From Pararcticibacter amylolyticus (lineage in GTDB: Bacteria; Bacteroidota; Bacteroidia; Sphingobacteriales; Sphingobacteriaceae), in assembly GCF_003130405.1 (NCBI RefSeq), contig NZ_QEAS01000026.1:19045-75993 (forward strand): a DNA stretch of 56,949 bases, written 5' to 3'. The position numbers and the translations under genes are program-made. The notes beneath the pieces were generated by a model. It searched no databases, was not told the origin of the DNA, and saw only the letters and a program-made list of their open reading frames with translations. Below, piece after piece: positions 9,619 to 16,972 of this stretch. Each line of letters begins with the position of its first letter. The first letter of the stretch is position 1.

Positions 9619-9932
9619 TGACTTATAGTTTACTTGTGGTTTTATTAAATGGTTAGTGGCGGATCCCGGCCATATGAGGTGGATCAGGATCCGTCGTCGG
9701 CCTGTTATAATGGCAAAAAAGAGTGTGTGATTTAAGAGTAAATATCTGTCATAATTATCCTTTGGTTATGATTAGCTGAGTTTGATGAACGAATGTATCC
9801 AGCTTTTATCAATGCTTTTAGTATTTATGCAGGGTAATTTTCATGAAACCGTTCCCAGACGATGGGAACGGTTTCATGAAAATGGCGGGGATCCCTGTTT
9901 GGGTTATCCTGTTTTTAGATTAGATTAGTTCC
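9619..9932. promoter_or_regulatory. Divergent intergenic region between SusC operon and lacI-type gene
   Basis: This 314-bp region must hold the promoters of the minus-strand SusC/SusD operon and the plus-strand LacI-type gene. I found no exact TAnnTTTG element on either strand. The nearest is TATCCTTTG near 9757 on the plus strand, with one extra base. The only strong structure is the 21-bp inverted repeat at 9837-9883. No additional gene is seen. Confidence 0.5.
9837..9883. promoter_or_regulatory. Perfect 21-bp inverted repeat, probable operator or leader hairpin
   Basis: Arms 9837-9857 and 9863-9883 are exact reverse complements separated by GACGA. Each arm holds a GAAACCGTTCCC-type core with a central CG, resembling the AT-rich half-sites with central CG used by LacI-family proteins. 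It lies 50 nt before the LacI-type start codon. There is no T-tract, so it is not a typical terminator. Autoregulation and control of the divergent operon are inferred. Confidence 0.6.
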
Positions 9933-10961
9933 ATGAAAAGCCATCAAACAACCATTATAGACATTGCTAAGCACCTCAGCATATCTAAATCAACTGTTTC
10001 GAGAGCGTTAACCGGGCATCCCAGTGTGAAGCCTGAGACGAGAGAAGCGGTACTTGCAGTAGCGCAGGAGATGGATTACCAGCGTAACATGCTTTCCATT
10101 AGCTTAATAACCAATAAAACCAAAACCATCGGAATTATCGTTCCCGAGTTTATGACCTCCTTCTTTCCGCAGGTGGTGGTAGGCGCCCAGGAGATTGCCG
10201 CACAAAAGGGATATAACGTGCTGATCAGCCAGTGCAACGAAAGTTATGAAACAGAAGTAGCGAACTCACGGGTGATGCTTGCCAACAGGGTAGACGGCGT
10301 CTTGGTTTCTTTGAGCAAGGAAACGCGTAACTTCGACCATTGGAAAACATTCCACCGCAAGGGCATCCCCATTGTGTTCTTTAACAGGGTGTGCGAAGAG
10401 ATGGCCGTTCCCAAGGTGGTCGTAGATGACTACGATGCGGCTTTTAAAGCGGTGGAGCATCTTATTCAGACAGGAAAGAAGAGGATTGCCCATCTGGCGG
10501 GGCCGGATTCGCTCGCGATCAGCCGGAAGCGTCTGAACGGGTATGAGGATGCACTTAGAAAATATAACTTCCCGGTTGATGAAGATCTGATCATTTCCTA
10601 CGATCTTACATTAAGTAAAGTACGGATCTATATCAGGCACCTCCTGGAACTGGAGAACCCGCCCGACGGCATTTTTGCTATCAACGATCCGACAGCGATA
10701 GAAGCGATCCAGGTGATAAAACAGCATGGTCTGCGTATCCCGGAAGATATAGCGGTGGTGGGATTCAGTAATAATTATGCATCAAGCTTCATTGAACCCA
10801 GTCTGACGACGATCTCACAGCCGGTAAAAGAAATTGGCCGGACAGCTATGGGCTTGTTGCTGGACCTCATGGATAAGGAAACAGCTCTCTGGAAGCCGAT
10901 CATTAAAACACTGGAAACCGAACTTATAGTAAGGAATTCTACAGTAAAAAAAATATCCTGA
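9933..10961 (+). CDS. LacI family transcriptional regulator
   Basis: This is a DNA-binding regulator that responds to a sugar-like ligand. The N-terminal helix-turn-helix is IIDIAKHLSISKSTVSRALTG (residues 8-28), followed by the hinge helix and a periplasmic-binding-protein-like ligand domain (about 62-340) with TIGIIVPEF, DGVLVSLSKE, HLAGP and DIAVVGFSN. Length (342) is normal. It is divergent from the two-pair SusC/SusD operon, the most likely target, and is preceded by a 21-bp inverted repeat that could be its operator. It converges on uxaA and could also sense a uronate-derived ligand; that link is only by proximity. Confidence 0.94.
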   Translation: MKSHQTTIIDIAKHLSISKSTVSRALTGHPSVKPETREAVLAVAQEMDYQRNMLSISLITNKTKTIGIIVPEFMTSFFPQVVVGAQEIAAQKGYNVLISQCNESYETEVANSRVMLANRVDGVLVSLSKETRNFDHWKTFHRKGIPIVFFNRVCEEMAVPKVVVDDYDAAFKAVEHLIQTGKKRIAHLAGPDSLAISRKRLNGYEDALRKYNFPVDEDLIISYDLTLSKVRIYIRHLLELENPPDGIFAINDPTAIEAIQVIKQHGLRIPEDIAVVGFSNNYASSFIEPSLTTISQPVKEIGRTAMGLLLDLMDKETALWKPIIKTLETELIVRNSTVKKIS

Positions 10962-11118
10962 GATACAGGGGTGCTGTTCTGCCTTTAGTCTGAATCCCTT
11001 CGCTTTTGATAAGCTAATGCTTGGCATACCGGTCGCTCGAACTTCGGTCTTCAAGCAAAGGAATAACGAAGGGAAAGCGAAGCAAAAGCGGCGCATCTCC
11101 GAACCAGGTCAGAACAGG

Positions 11119-11154
11119 GGGGCTCTGAAACCGCTAAAGAGAGACCCCTCTTTT
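11119..11154 (+). terminator. Probable terminator in the convergent gap
   Basis: GGGGCTCT (11119-11126) pairs with AGAG-A-CCCC (11040s, at 11140-11148) with one bulged base, and is followed by TCTTTT. It would end transcription from the LacI-type gene and overlaps the last codons of the convergent uxaA gene. Confidence 0.4.
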
Positions 11155-12798
11155 CCAGGGAATAAAATCATCCTGTCCCAGCTGCACTGCTTTGGGCTGT
11201 TCATTCCCGCCTGCCACTTCCAGCACGTAACCAAGCAATCGCATTGCCGCCTCCGGGATGGATTCCTTGCCTTCAATGATGGTCCCGCAGTCAAAATCGA
11301 TGATGTCAGGCATTTTGTGGTACAGGGCAGAATTTGTGGAGATCTTAATCACCGGAGCCACCGGGTTACCGGTTGGAGTGCCCAGGCCGGTGGTGAACAG
11401 TACGATATTCGCACCAGCAGCTACTTCGGCGGTTGTGCTCTCCACATCGCTTCCCGGAGTACATAAAAGGTTCAGACCCGGGCGAACCACCTTTTCCGGA
11501 TAATCCAGTACGTCTGTAACCGGGGAGGAGCCCCCTTTCTTCGCTGCACCTGCGGATTTAATCGCATCGGTGATCAGTCCGTCCCGGATATTCCCGGGTG
11601 AAGGGTTGGCATAGAATCCGGATCCACCGGCTTCAGCAAGTGCATTATAGGATCGCATGAGTTCGATAAACCGCAAAGCAACCGGTTCCTCGATACAACG
11701 GTCGCTGATCTCCTGTTCCACTCCGCACAACTCCGGGAATTCAGCCAGGATCACGCTTCCGCCAAGGCTTACCAGCAGATCAGAAAGAAATCCCAGTGTG
11801 GGATTGGCAGATATACCCGAAAATCCGTCTGATCCTCCGCATTCCAGGCCGATACATAGTTTCGAGAGAGGAGCCGGTTTTCTTTCCGTTTTATTGGCTT
11901 CCATCAGGCCGGTGAATGTTCGTTTAAGTGCTTCCTGCAGCATACTTTTTTCTGTACCGGCTGCCTGCTGCTCCAGCACGATCAGCGGTTTCTGAAAATT
12001 ACTGTCCCGCCGTTTAATCTCTTCCATAAGAATAGAAGCCTGTGCATGCTGACAGCCAAGGCTTAAGATGGTAGCACCTGCTACGTTCGGATGGGTGATA
12101 TAACCGGCCAGTAAACCGCATAAAGCGTCCGAATCCATCCGGGTGCCTCCGCAGCCCATGTCGTGGGTTAAAAACTTAATTCCGTCAATGTTTTGAAACA
12201 GCCTTTTGGCTGGCTGCTGGCCAGGGAGTATATGGAGATCGGCGGAAAGAATCTCTTCAGCCGTCTTGCCGGCCTGGTACATATCGATGAGGGTATTCGT
12301 TTCGTATTCGTAATCTGCTGGTTTGGCATATCCGAGTTTATCGCTAAGGGCATCCTTCAGAACATTCACGTTGCGGTTTTCGCAAAATACAAGCGGAATG
12401 ACCAGCCAGTAGTTTGCGGTTCCGACGGAGCCGTCATGCCGGTGGTAGCCCATGAAAGTCTTTTGCCGGAGAGAGGAGACGTCCGGCTGTGTCCAGCTGG
12501 TTTTCCGTTCACCAAGTTTAAATTCTTCGGCATCATGCCTGACATTATCAATGGTTAAAACGCTTCCCGCAGGGATCTCTGTGCAAGTCCGGCCGACGAG
12601 CACACCATACATCACGATCTTATCATCAGGCTGCAGAGTGCTGATGGTAAACTTATGCTTTGCCGCAACGTCTGTGACCAGCGGGAACGTGGCGCCGTTA
12701 AAATGTATAGCCGTTCCCGGTTTCAGGTCTTCCAATGCAACCAGTACGTTATCGGAGGGATGTATTTGCAGAAACCCGGTGTTTATTTCGTTTGTCAT
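11134..12798 (-). CDS. uxaA: Altronate dehydratase (UxaA family)
   Basis: UxaA dehydrates D-altronate to 2-keto-3-deoxy-D-gluconate in the cytoplasmic isomerase branch of galacturonate use. The N-terminal SAF-type domain (about 8-100) includes IHPSDNVLVALEDLKPG. The main domain has the conserved blocks HDMGCGGTRMDSDALCGLL, SLGCQHAQAS, IGLECGGSDGFSGISANP and FTTGLGTPTGNPVAPVIKIS, then DFDCGTIIEGKE near the C-terminus. These Cys-rich blocks are the metal-site motifs of the altronate/galactarate dehydratase family. The length (554) fits full-length Bacteroidota UxaA. No uxaB or uxaC is adjacent. It is divergent from the AraC-type gene across 145 bp. Galactarate dehydratase is the main alternative. 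Confidence 0.88.
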   Translation of the reverse strand: MTNEINTGFLQIHPSDNVLVALEDLKPGTAIHFNGATFPLVTDVAAKHKFTISTLQPDDKIVMYGVLVGRTCTEIPAGSVLTIDNVRHDAEEFKLGERKTSWTQPDVSSLRQKTFMGYHRHDGSVGTANYWLVIPLVFCENRNVNVLKDALSDKLGYAKPADYEYETNTLIDMYQAGKTAEEILSADLHILPGQQPAKRLFQNIDGIKFLTHDMGCGGTRMDSDALCGLLAGYITHPNVAGATILSLGCQHAQASILMEEIKRRDSNFQKPLIVLEQQAAGTEKSMLQEALKRTFTGLMEANKTERKPAPLSKLCIGLECGGSDGFSGISANPTLGFLSDLLVSLGGSVILAEFPELCGVEQEISDRCIEEPVALRFIELMRSYNALAEAGGSGFYANPSPGNIRDGLITDAIKSAGAAKKGGSSPVTDVLDYPEKVVRPGLNLLCTPGSDVESTTAEVAAGANIVLFTTGLGTPTGNPVAPVIKISTNSALYHKMPDIIDFDCGTIIEGKESIPEAAMRLLGYVLEVAGGNEQPKAVQLGQDDFIPWKRGVSL

Positions 12799-12879
12799 CG
12801 TTATGGATTTACTGCAAAGGAAAGGATTTTAAAAACTGCTTGATTTTATCGATTTATCCAAATAATAAGCGATATTGTC

Positions 12880-12899
12880 TTTGATTATTCAAAATCAAA
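12880..12899. promoter_or_regulatory. Inverted repeat between uxaA and araC-type gene
   Basis: TTTGATT at 12880-12886 and AATCAAA at 12893-12899 are exact inverted repeats with a 6-nt spacer. They sit between two divergent genes and upstream of the probable promoter of the AraC-type gene. This is a candidate regulator-binding site; the protein that binds is unknown. Confidence 0.4.
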
Positions 12900-12919
12900 A
12901 GATAATGGATAATTCCGTA

Positions 12920-12927
12920 TAAATTTG
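12920..12927 (+). promoter_or_regulatory. Bacteroidota -7 promoter element of the AraC-type gene
   Basis: TAAATTTG matches the Bacteroidota -7 consensus TAnnTTTG and lies 16 nt before the ATG at 12944, which would give a very short leader. No clear -33 TTG is seen. Confidence 0.45.
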
Positions 12928-12943
12928 ACCGTCAAACCAGTAT

Positions 12944-13855
12944 ATGAAACCGCAATTACTACATGTGAATAAAGATCTGGATTACTCTTTCAGCTCAAGA
13001 AGAGATACCCTGCCTGACATTAACAGCCGGTGGCATTACCATCCTGAAGTTGAACTTATTTACATCCGGAAAGGTACGGGCAACCAGTTTGTGGGAGATA
13101 ATATTACCCCTTTTTCTCATGGGAACCTGGTACTGATCGGACCAGATCTTCCGCATTGCTGGCAGTTTGATGACTGCTATTTCAACCCCGGATCCGGTGC
13201 CGGGAAGGTAGATGTCTACGTGGTTCATTTCAACAAGTACTTCTGGGGCGAAACATTCCTTAACCTGCCTGAGAACCGTGATCTGAAGTCAGTGCTCGAC
13301 AGATCGAAATGGGGGATACAGCTTAATGGCGATACGGGTGCCATAGGTGACCTTATTGAGCAGATCGTACACGCATCCGGGGCCCGGAAGATCATGCTGC
13401 TGATGGAGGCACTGCTCCGGATAAGTCACTCTCCGGATTGCAGGCAACTGGCTTCACTGGGTTTTCAATATAATTTTCAGGATGCTGAGAAAGACCGGAT
13501 CACCGCCATCTATAATTATTCCATCACCAATTTTCAGAAGAAGATCACACTGGAGGAAATTGCTTCCGTTGCAAATATAAGCCCGAGTTTCTTCTGCAAA
13601 TATTTTAAGTCGCGGAGCCGCAAAACATATTCCGATTTCTTAAATGAATTACGGGTGGGGCATGCCTGCAAGCTTCTGATCGGCAATACTTATAATGTTA
13701 AGGAGGTTTGTTTCCAGAGCGGCTTTTATAACCAGGCCAGTTTTTACCGTTACTTCAAAAAAGTGACCGGTAAAAGCCCGGTTGACTACCAGAGGACAGC
13801 GAAGCATTTTGATGCACCCCACGAGGTAAAGGAAGCCGGCATGGTTGTGCTTTAG
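12944..13855 (+). CDS. AraC family transcriptional regulator with cupin sensor domain
   Basis: The N-terminal half is an AraC-type cupin (about 20-110) with SRWHYHPEVELIYIRKGTG and LVLIGPDLPHCW, which binds a small sugar-like effector. The C-terminal half (about 195-290) holds two helix-turn-helix motifs: ITLEEIASVANISPSFFCKY and VKEVCFQSGFYNQASFYRYF. The protein is 303 residues, normal for the family. It is divergent from uxaA and lies 76 nt upstream of a zinc alcohol dehydrogenase on the same strand, so both are candidate targets. An inverted repeat in the uxaA/araC gap may be its site. Confidence 0.92.
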   Translation: MKPQLLHVNKDLDYSFSSRRDTLPDINSRWHYHPEVELIYIRKGTGNQFVGDNITPFSHGNLVLIGPDLPHCWQFDDCYFNPGSGAGKVDVYVVHFNKYFWGETFLNLPENRDLKSVLDRSKWGIQLNGDTGAIGDLIEQIVHASGARKIMLLMEALLRISHSPDCRQLASLGFQYNFQDAEKDRITAIYNYSITNFQKKITLEEIASVANISPSFFCKYFKSRSRKTYSDFLNELRVGHACKLLIGNTYNVKEVCFQSGFYNQASFYRYFKKVTGKSPVDYQRTAKHFDAPHEVKEAGMVVL

Positions 13856-13931
13856 CTGTTAAAGATCAATTTATCAAAACATAGATTTATGCAGTTGGTT
13901 GTTATACAAACATCTAAAACAAAATCTATCT

Positions 13932-15083
13932 ATGTTAGCAATGAATTACAGAGGGCCTTACCGGGTCCGGGCTGAACAAAGGCCTATGCCGGAGATCCTG
14001 CATCCAGAGGATGCGATTGTCCGGGTCACGCGAACCTGTATCTGCGGTTCAGACTTACATTTATATCATGGCATGGTGCCCGACACGCGTGTCGGATCGA
14101 CATTCGGGCATGAGTTCACCGGTATTGTGGAAGAGGTTGGGCCAATGGTGCAAAATCTGAAAGTGGGCGATCACGTGCTCGTGCCGTTTAACATTGCCTG
14201 CGGGAAATGTAACTTTTGCAAGCAGGGCCTTTACGGAAACTGCCACGAGTCGAATACGATGGCGACGGCAGTTGGCGGTATCTTTGGCTATTCGCATACA
14301 GCGGGAGGCTTTGATGGCGGACAGGCAGAATATGTGCGGGTGCCCTATGCCGATGTTGGCCCTACCGTGATCCCTCCGGATATGGATCCGGATGATGCCG
14401 TCCTTCTTACGGATGTAGTACCCACCGGGTACCAGGCGGCCGAGATGGGAGGAATTAAAAAAGGCGATACCGTAGTGGTTTTTGGTGCCGGTCCTATCGG
14501 GATTATGGCCGCACGCTGTGCCTGGTTCTTCGGCCCTTCGCGTGTGATTATCATCGATCATATTGACTACCGTCTTGAATTCGCACGGAACTATGCGAAA
14601 TGCGAAGCCTATAATTTCAGGTCCATGGAAGATCCCGTGGTATTCCTTAAGAAAATTACAGACTGGTATGGCGCGGATGTATGCATTGATTGTGTAGGCT
14701 GCGAAGCGGAAGGTAACACGCTTCAGACACTTACAGGGAGGGTAGCCCTCATGCAGGCGGGTGCGGCGACTGCTTTGCAATGGGCGATCAATTCCGTTAA
14801 AAAAGGCGGTATTGTATCTGTGGTTGGCGTTTACGGGCCTCCGTTTAATTATGTGCCGATCGGGAACGTGCTGAATAAAGGGATCACGCTGCGTGCCAAT
14901 CAGGCTTCGGTAAAGCGCCTGCTGCCCAGGCTGATCGAGCACGTTCAGTCAGGCCGCCTGAGCCCGAAAGAACTGATCACCCATCGTATACCCCTGGAAG
15001 AGGTGTCGGATGCTTACCGTTTATTCTCCTCCAAACTGGACAATTGTATAAAGACCGTATTGGTTCCATCCTCTAAAGCTTAA
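13932..15083 (+). CDS. Zinc-dependent alcohol dehydrogenase, glutathione-independent formaldehyde dehydrogenase type
   Basis: This is a medium-chain NAD(P)-dependent dehydrogenase acting on an alcohol, aldehyde or polyol. Catalytic zinc ligands are visible in TCICGSDLHLYHG (Cys) and GHEFTG (His-Glu). The structural-zinc cysteines lie in CGKCNFCKQGLYGNC. The Rossmann motif is VVVFGAGPIGIMAARCA. I place the start at the ATG at 13932 (MLAMNYRGPYRV), not at an in-frame TTG at 13899, because homologs begin near MNYRGPYRV. The next gene starts 4 nt after the stop, so the two are co-transcribed. The true substrate cannot be told from sequence. Confidence 0.92.
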   Translation: MLAMNYRGPYRVRAEQRPMPEILHPEDAIVRVTRTCICGSDLHLYHGMVPDTRVGSTFGHEFTGIVEEVGPMVQNLKVGDHVLVPFNIACGKCNFCKQGLYGNCHESNTMATAVGGIFGYSHTAGGFDGGQAEYVRVPYADVGPTVIPPDMDPDDAVLLTDVVPTGYQAAEMGGIKKGDTVVVFGAGPIGIMAARCAWFFGPSRVIIIDHIDYRLEFARNYAKCEAYNFRSMEDPVVFLKKITDWYGADVCIDCVGCEAEGNTLQTLTGRVALMQAGAATALQWAINSVKKGGIVSVVGVYGPPFNYVPIGNVLNKGITLRANQASVKRLLPRLIEHVQSGRLSPKELITHRIPLEEVSDAYRLFSSKLDNCIKTVLVPSSKA

Positions 15084-15087
15084 TATC

Positions 15088-15573
15088 ATGGAAAATATCA
15101 GCAACACTGATTATCAGAATATACCCGGATGGGGCATGGATGCCGATCCGGATAATGAACCGACATATCCGATGAAAAACTATACGGGTGACGATCATAA
15201 CCGGATAAACTATGAACGGTCGCCTCAGCAGCCCGTGACGGTTGAACTGCTGAAATCCAACGAGCGGCCGGCGCCCAGTGTGGTGTTTGGTACGTCCGTG
15301 CCTCCTTCAGGCCTGAGCGGGGCGATACGCCGGTATGCTTTCAGGCATAGCGAAGATCGTTACCGCCACTGGATCCCGCTGATCATGGCCGACAGGGTCA
15401 ATGTGTACGAAGGGATCATAAGTGACATTAAAGCAGGGCATGTGCCGAACTTCTTTAGTGAATGGGGCTGGAAAGCTGAATGGAAATACAACCAGAAGGC
15501 TTTTGTCACGAAGATCGCCTTTGCGACGCTTGCTGCTGTAGTGGTTGCAGGTGTTCTGAAGCGGAAGAAGTAA
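15088..15573 (+). CDS. Small protein with C-terminal membrane anchor, partner of the alcohol dehydrogenase
   Basis: I do not recognise a characterised family. The protein has 161 residues and a polar, Pro- and Asp-rich first half (WGMDADPDNEPTYPMKNY). A central segment has HWIPLIMADRVNVYEGIISD. At the end there is one hydrophobic helix, TKIAFATLAAVVVAGVL, followed by KRKK, which predicts a C-tail anchored inner-membrane protein with the bulk in the cytoplasm. It begins 4 nt after the dehydrogenase stop codon, so translation is probably coupled. It could tether the dehydrogenase to the membrane; this is inference. Confidence 0.75.
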   Translation: MENISNTDYQNIPGWGMDADPDNEPTYPMKNYTGDDHNRINYERSPQQPVTVELLKSNERPAPSVVFGTSVPPSGLSGAIRRYAFRHSEDRYRHWIPLIMADRVNVYEGIISDIKAGHVPNFFSEWGWKAEWKYNQKAFVTKIAFATLAAVVVAGVLKRKK

Positions 15574-15597
15574 GCACGTTAGGTTCATGATGTATAA

Positions 15598-15634
15598 GAA
15601 AGTCCGGCGCTGTTGAAAATGGCGCCGGACTTTC
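15598..15634 (+). terminator. Terminator hairpin after the dehydrogenase operon
   Basis: GAAAGTCCGGCGC (15598-15610) pairs perfectly with GCGCCGGACTTTC (15622-15634) around an 11-nt loop. The 3' arm ends in TTTC and is followed by TGTTC, so the T-tract is short, but the 13-bp stem is strong and sits 25 nt after the stop. Confidence 0.7.
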
Positions 15635-15832
15635 TGTTCAGGCAGATAATGCGACAGTAGAACGTATTATTACTGCTATGATTTCGCTAAAATTTTGGAG
15701 TCTAGTGCTGACGGGCATTGAAGGTATGGGGAATAATACTTGTTTTGAATGTATAAATACCTCTTATGATGAAGAAACTAAACTCATTGAACAATAGTGT
15801 GTTATATTAGTGTTAACAATAAGCACTGCGTT

Positions 15833-16012
15833 ATGAATAAATATGAGGGATCTGAGGATCAGGGACTCCGGGCAGCAGCCGGGAATGTGAAAAATGAAAA
15901 CCGCAAGGCGCTTAAAACTGAGTGGCCATTAACTCAGCGGGATGAGGTAAAGATTGCAGAAGAAAGGACGAGAAGAGCTGCTCACGAGGTTACCAGGCGC
16001 GACACTAAATAA
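15833..16012 (+). CDS. Small charged hypothetical protein
   Basis: This gene encodes 59 residues, starting with MNKYEGSEDQGLRAAAG and ending TRRAAHEVTRRDTK. It is rich in Glu, Lys and Arg and has no hydrophobic segment, so it is probably a soluble, partly disordered or single-helix protein. I chose the ATG at 15833 over an in-frame ATG at 15797, because the extra N-terminal segment is of different composition. A terminator hairpin follows at 16067. I recognise no family and no function. Confidence 0.45.
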   Translation: MNKYEGSEDQGLRAAAGNVKNENRKALKTEWPLTQRDEVKIAEERTRRAAHEVTRRDTK

Positions 16013-16066
16013 GTCAAAAATTATATACTGTATTTTTTCGCTCTCCTTTTTTGTTCTTCTTCCCCG

Positions 16067-16094
16067 GGTCCGGATCAATGTCCGGACCTGTTTT
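16067..16094 (+). terminator. Rho-independent terminator after the small charged protein gene
   Basis: GGTCCGGA (16067-16074) and TCCGGACC (16081-16088) form a perfect 8-bp stem with a 6-nt loop. TGTTTT follows. Confidence 0.7.
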
Positions 16095-16187
16095 CAGGTA
16101 AACTTTTTCAGTTGTATCTGTGTTCTATAGAAGGCGTTACCAGCAGACGTTCACATACTGCTTAAAATGGTAGCTAAATCCAGGATC

Positions 16188-16826
16188 ATGATTAGATTGA
16201 TATTAGCAGAAGATCATGTCGTAGTAAGAAACGGCTTAAAGAGCATCCTTGAAAGAGAAGATGATATCGAGGTTGTGGCAGAGGCAGATAACGGACTGGA
16301 GGTGTTGTCAGCGTTATCATCGGGACTGCAAGCCGATGTGGTTCTGACGGATATCAGTATGCCGGAGATGGACGGGATGACCCTTGCCGGGGAAATCCAG
16401 AAAAAATATCCTGATGTCCGGGTGATGATACTTTCCATGCTGGATAATGAAAAGTATATTTTCGAGGCTTTTAATCTGGGCATCCAGGGATATATGTTAA
16501 AAAACACCAGCGTCGAAGAACTCCTTTTTGCAATCAGGCATGTTTTCAGTGGCAAGCAGGTGATCTGTATGGATTTGGCTCTTATGATGCTCAAAAGGGC
16601 AGCACGCGCCTATGATGACTCAGCATTGGCAAGCTTTAACCTGAGTGCGAGAGAACTGGAGGTACTGGCATTAATTGCCGACGGCTATACTAACCAGGAA
16701 ATTGCCGACCATATCTTTACAAGCAGGCGGACTGTTGAAGGCCACCGCCAGCACCTCATAGATAAAGCAGGGGTGAAAAATACAGCCCAGCTCATTACTT
16801 TTGCCTGTAAGAACGGGCTCATCTGA
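16188..16826 (+). CDS. NarL/FixJ family response regulator (REC plus LuxR-type HTH)
   Basis: The receiver domain (about 1-120) has the acidic pocket in LILAEDH, the phosphoacceptor Asp55 in VVLTDISMPEMDG, and a conserved Lys in MLKNTS. The C-terminal LuxR-type helix-turn-helix (about 148-210) has LSARELEVLALIADGYTNQEIADHIFTSRRTVEGHR. I prefer the ATG at 16188 (MIRLILAEDH), which places the first beta-strand at the N-terminus as usual; an ATG at 16167 adds seven residues. No histidine kinase is adjacent, so its partner is encoded elsewhere. Confidence 0.93.
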   Translation: MIRLILAEDHVVVRNGLKSILEREDDIEVVAEADNGLEVLSALSSGLQADVVLTDISMPEMDGMTLAGEIQKKYPDVRVMILSMLDNEKYIFEAFNLGIQGYMLKNTSVEELLFAIRHVFSGKQVICMDLALMMLKRAARAYDDSALASFNLSARELEVLALIADGYTNQEIADHIFTSRRTVEGHRQHLIDKAGVKNTAQLITFACKNGLI

Positions 16827-16946
16827 TCCTTAAATTAACGTGCATTTTATCCGGGCATTCCCTGCCTTTCTTGTTACCTGAAATACTTGTCGTATATCCC
16901 TGTTCCTCAATTCTTATCTTCATATTACATGAGTTATAATTTTCAG

Positions 16947-16954
16947 TATGTTTG
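16947..16954 (+). promoter_or_regulatory. Bacteroidota -7 promoter element of the GH27 gene
   Basis: TATGTTTG matches TAnnTTTG. It lies 18 nt before the ATG at 16973 and overlaps an upstream in-frame TTG at 16952, which argues that translation begins at 16973. Confidence 0.55.
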
Positions 16955-16972
16955 CTTTACAATTATAAACAC

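Noticed and set aside
14061-14942. Open frame of 293 codons on the minus strand opposite the zinc dehydrogenase
   Set aside because: It mirrors a conserved enzyme gene; the translation has many His and Arg and no recognisable domain.
11134-15573. Complete galacturonate degradation operon
   Set aside because: Only uxaA is recognisable. The zinc dehydrogenase is not a UxaB-type enzyme, and no uronate isomerase or KDG kinase gene is present.
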